Shown here: in pieces, positions 60,410-64,000 of the stretch | How positions within the stretch are numbered: position 1 is the first letter of the stretch | Layout of the letters: every line of letters begins with the position of its first letter | Assembly: GCA_035235625.1 (NCBI GenBank) | Contig: CP141140.1 | Coordinates: 63,480,581 to 63,544,580 of the forward strand | Origin: Saururus chinensis | Taxonomy: Eukaryota > Streptophyta > Magnoliopsida > Piperales > Saururaceae | Length of the DNA: 64,000 nt | Direction of reading: 5' to 3' | Made by a program: the position numbers and the translations under genes | Notes under the pieces: generated by a model | The model's database searches: none | Seen by the model: only the letters and a program-made list of their open reading frames with translations | What the model was told of the DNA's origin: nothing

Positions 60410-60755
60410 ACTCATACCACCGTATGCATACTCATACAACATACGCATACTTGTACGACCTTACTCGTACAATCATATGCTTACTCATACAGCTTACACA
60501 TACATGTACGACCTTACTCATACAATCATACTCGTACACATACTCTTACAGTCGTGCTCATACTCATACGCTTACAGTCCTGCTCATACTCATACGCTTA
60601 CAGTCGTGCTCACACTCATACAGTTGTACTCATAATCGTACTCATACTCTTACAGTTGTGCTCATACTCATACGTTTACAGTCATGCTCATACACACTCT
60701 TACAGTCCTGCTCATACACATACAGTCGTACTCATAATCGTACACATATCAACGA
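60410..60755. repeat. Degenerate CTCATAC/TTACAGTCGTG minisatellite
   Basis: Irregular repeats of GCTCATACTCATACGCTTAC and CAGTCGTACTCATAATCGTA occur, with unit length about 26-36 bp. His/Thr/Tyr/Ser-rich open frames in all three forward frames are artefacts. Confidence 0.85.
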
Positions 60756-60978
60756 CCACTGAAGCTCATTACAACTAATAAGCTCCAGCATCGAAATGGA
60801 AAAGAATGACACTAGGGCAACACCTTAACCTCCGGGGAGTGACTAGATGTCATGGACTTTTCCGAAGGTAAGGCACACGAATGCTCATGGGGCATTGGAT
60901 CAAAAGGTAAGAGTAGATCCATGATACTACTTACCTGAGCGTGCAAACATAAACACCCACACATAAGGGGTCATACAG

Positions 60979-61390
60979 TTGCCCACCATAATGGGTCTTA
61001 TAGTGCCATAAAATCGCCCACCATAATGGGTCTTATAGTGTTAGAGAATTGCCCACCATAATGGGTCTTATAGTGCCATTGCCACTCTTGGGCAGAAAAC
61101 ATACAGTGTCACTCTTGGGCGGAATCATACAACGCTCTCAATAGAGCATCAAACATCTGGGCTTATACAACACACAGACCAAATCGAAAACATACATTGC
61201 TCTCAATAGAGCATCAGACGTTTGGGCTTCATACAGCACGCAGACAAAATCAGAAACGTACATCGCTCTCAACAGAGCATCAAACGTCTGGGCTTATACA
61301 GCATGCAAACCAAATCAGAAACAATGTCGCTCTCGTAGAGCATCAGACGTCCAATGCTCTATACAGCACACAGACAACATCCCACAGGAT
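60979..61390. repeat. Three consecutive minisatellite families
   Basis: Three copies of a unit of about 36 bp (GCCCACCATAATGGGTCTTA) are followed by two copies of a CACTCTTGGGC(A/G)GAA unit. Then come four copies of a unit of about 64 bp (CGCTCTCAATAGAGCATCA). The first and third units contain internal palindromes (CCCACCATAATGGG; GCTCTCAATAGAGC). Confidence 0.9.
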
Positions 61391-62089
61391 AAACACCATG
61401 GCAAAACATGATAAATGCTCAGCCGACTCATTAGCGGCCAGCTCAAACATGGAACTTAATCTGTCGAACCCTTAGGTCTCAAACTCACAACGCTATCATT
61501 AGTTGTGCTTATAATTCAAGTTTGAATTAAGTACATTATGCGGTACAATTATGCCACACAAACTCACAGTCCTCAACTGATCAAACCGAAGCTGAGCCCG
61601 ATCGAAACCTCAGTTCATCAAGGCAGCAGACTTCAGTTACCCATCCACATCATGGACAAAACTCATCGTACACCAAACCCTTACAGTCTTACATACTTCG
61701 CCATCCATTTTATGGCCAAATCATCTTACACTGACATCCTCAAATAACTCTCCTCAGAGCCAACCCAGTTGTCGCCCTCTTACTTATATCTCACTTATTA
61801 TACTTACTTTTCACATCATAATCTGTACGTTATGCTTGTACAATTATGAACACTCTTACTGTCTGACAAACGCCCAACATACAATCCAACCCAAACCGAT
61901 CCATTCTAATCCTTGCCCGTCATACTCATATCCTCTATCATCCGTCATATGCTTACACATCTGTATCTAATTTCAGACAAAACCTCTGCCACCTCTTACT
62001 GTCCATCGCCCATACCTCTGCCCACATACACTTACACATAACAATATCATAGGCAATAGTCATCATACATACGTATGTCTCACACATAC

Positions 62090-62300
62090 AGTCATACATA
62101 CACAGCTTACAAACATGCTCACTAGTCATCACTAGTGCATGCATACATCAAACATACACGCTAGTCATCACTAGCACATGCACACACATTCATACATACT
62201 TCAAACATGCACGCTAGCCATCACTAGCACATGCATAACACATACGTAGCATACTGACATATTTACTAGTCATCGCTAGCGCATACATAATCCACATCCA
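62090..62300. repeat. Minisatellite with CTAGTCATCACTAGCACATG unit
   Basis: Four diverged copies spaced about 45-60 bp apart, each with the small palindrome CTAGTCATCACTAG or a variant. It belongs to the long LTR-like region. Confidence 0.8.
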
Positions 62301-64000
62301 TAAAATGTGCATACATCTCATGCATATCAATCATACCATACGATCATGCTTACACGCATATCATACAATCGGATCGTTACTTAACATCTAAGCATGGAAT
62401 CATACAATCCTAGCATGCTGCTACTCATTCAAAGCATGCTTTATGAATTTATGAGTTCAAAGCTCCCCTACCTCGTAATCATGACATTTGATGGCGAGCA
62501 CACGATGGTGGCGGCGTTGGCGGCAGAGTTGGCGGTCAAAACCGTTGCCTGGCTGAGAGAGCTATTGTCCCAAGGATTTTAGGATGCACCGGAACTAGTC
62601 ACGGCCAAACAGGGTGTCAGAAATCAATGTGGTAAAATCCGCGATCCACGGCAGCACACTAGGGCGACCGAGAGAAATATCATGCCAACATAAGTGGCGG
62701 TGCGGCCATAGGTCGATGGGTACTCACTGAAGATGGGCCAGTGGCTAAGACGTGCTCAACCGGCCACAAGACATCAAAATTGGCCGTGGACAGCACCCAA
62801 CGGCGACGATTTCGGTCAACAAGGGCCCACATATGGAAGGAGAGTGTGGGGCAACGCTCGAGAACAAGGAGAGGTGGAGGAGGGCTATGTGTCAACTCCA
62901 CTCGGTGGCAAAGCCAACCGATGGTCAGGCGGCACAAATGCGGCACCTAAACCCAGAAGTACACGCGTGGCCACATGCACATGTGACCCAAAAGGGGCGG
63001 GGGAGAGGGCTGAAATGAGGCGACTCAAGGCCCACAAAAGCCAACAGGGCTAAGGCCCTAGCGATGGCCAATCTAAGCGGCGACATCGCCGATCGCCACC
63101 CACAACCAATACCCATGGTGCGAGCGGCTGTGCATCTCGCACGGTATAGGGCAATGGGAGGGTTCACGGTCGAGCAAAGGCCATGAGGCTGTCACTAGCC
63201 AAGGCCTGTGCAGGTGAACTCGTCCACCTTCTATCAAGGTAAGACATATAAACTCTTGCCAGAGGCCGTCCGGTACCGATGGCGTAAATTGGGCAAGAAG
63301 GGTCAACGGGCAAATATGTTGGTGAGCGGAACTCATTGCGGCTACGGGCCACAAGGAAGGCACAGGTCAGAGGCAATAACACCGGGTTAGGTGGGGCCAA
63401 GCTAGGGTGACCCACTGGTGTCACCGGGCTAGGGCGGAGCCGGACAAAGATCCACCAAATCAAATCTGGCGTCCGACTGATAACATCAGTCACACAATCT
63501 AAAACAGACGTAGACCAAAAATGGGGGACGCCCAAACTGAGGAAGGGAGAGACGGAGGCTGAACTGGTCTGGGTGGGGCTATCCCAAGACCGGGGCGGAG
63601 CCCACGGTGGTCAAGTCACCCTCACCCGCCAACGATGGCGGTGCCAGCCCACTGAAAAATCGTACGACAAAGCGTACTAGCCGGAGTAGGGGACGGCGGA
63701 GGAGATGGAACCGCATCAGGTAGGGTGTCCCTCTGACTTCGCCGGACCACGGAGGAGTCGAAAGGAGGTCCTGACGACCGTGTCTCACAGCCGCCGGTCA
63801 CTGTTGGATCAACACAGTGAACTGGCGAAATAGGGGAGGAGATGGGGAAAATGGTGGAGTCGCAGGGAGGCCAACCGGGCCTAGGAGAGATGGCCCAACG
63901 CCGTTGCCGGACCAAGGCGGGCCCGGACGAAGGTCCGTCGGCTGTGGCTCACCGCCGGTGGCCCCCAATTCGTCCAAACAAAGCTCCGGCGAAAACAGGG

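Larger units (their letters stand above)
59648..64000 (-). mobile_element. Edge of a very long LTR (or LTR element) running off the window
   Basis: The MULE coding sequence stops abruptly at TGTAATGCCTGAG (read inward from the other strand as CTCAGGCATTACA, a common LTR 3' end). From here to the window end the DNA has LTR-like character. It is non-coding, carries several internal minisatellites (60,410-62,300), and has a GC-rich segment from 62,470 on. A CTATC 5-mer borders the left edge, but its partner is not in the window, so the right end lies beyond 64,000. At over 4.3 kb this would be among the longer plant LTRs. Alternatively it is an LTR plus adjacent internal leader. Confidence 0.5.

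Noticed and set aside
60213-60778. Long His/Thr/Tyr-rich ORFs
   Set aside because: Minisatellite translation in several frames; no domain.
60979-61390. Regular repeats with palindromic cores resembling a CRISPR array
   Set aside because: Units are tandem without unique spacers of constant length, the genome is a plant nuclear one, and no cas-like genes are present.
62680-63915. Many overlapping ORFs of 60-123 aa on both strands
   Set aside because: They are due to GC-rich composition with few stops. No frame shows a recognised domain, and the region looks like LTR or leader DNA.

Overview
This is nuclear DNA of a flowering plant, most likely a eudicot. The evidence is spliced plant gene families (IQD, TMEM70-like), a plant cytosolic sulfotransferase, Stowaway MITEs, Ty1/copia remnants, long solo LTRs and a MULE transposon with a plant mobile domain. 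I cannot name the species. The window is gene-poor and repeat-rich: three protein genes look intact, and most small ORFs are chance or repeat-derived.

Region 1 (1-15.9 kb) is AT-rich with many MITEs. Its main content is three separate foldbacks at about 3.8, 8.35 and 10.95 kb. Each carries, on the 5' arm, a sequence closely matching the miR4376/miR391 microRNA superfamily (core CGCAGGAGAGATGATGC or near variants) inside the same GGCGGT(T/C)GATTCGC basal stem. They look like a tandemly duplicated MIRNA cluster, and two share a TATA box at almost the same distance from the hairpin. A long foldback at 13.2 kb with about 55-nt near-identical arms may be a young MIRNA-like locus. A 950-bp non-autonomous MULE with TIRs of about 115 bp lies at 14.3-15.2 kb.

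Region 2 (15.9-30 kb) is AT-rich intergenic DNA with a broken Ty1/copia element on the minus strand (20.1-23.3 kb, possible LTR to about 24 kb), an RNase H fragment, and one intact intronless sulfotransferase gene (25,757-26,767).

Region 3 (30-34 kb) is a 3.6-kb solo LTR with a perfect 5-bp target-site duplication.

Region 4 (36-45.5 kb) holds two spliced genes on the plus strand. One is a two-exon TMEM70/TMEM186-like mitochondrial membrane protein with a 3-kb intron. The other is a five-exon IQD calmodulin-binding protein.

Region 5 (46-64 kb) is nested transposons: a copia tail fragment, a 2.9-kb LTR pair with only gag-like coding, GC-rich repeat DNA, and a decayed minus-strand MULE transposase plus plant-mobile-domain gene. 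A 2.1-kb solo LTR splits that gene and the edge of a very long LTR (59,648 to the window end) truncates it.

The three genes are unrelated in function (sulfonation, mitochondrial membrane assembly, calmodulin/microtubule scaffolding), and nothing suggests a metabolic cluster. The most unusual system is the MIR4376/391-like cluster at the left.
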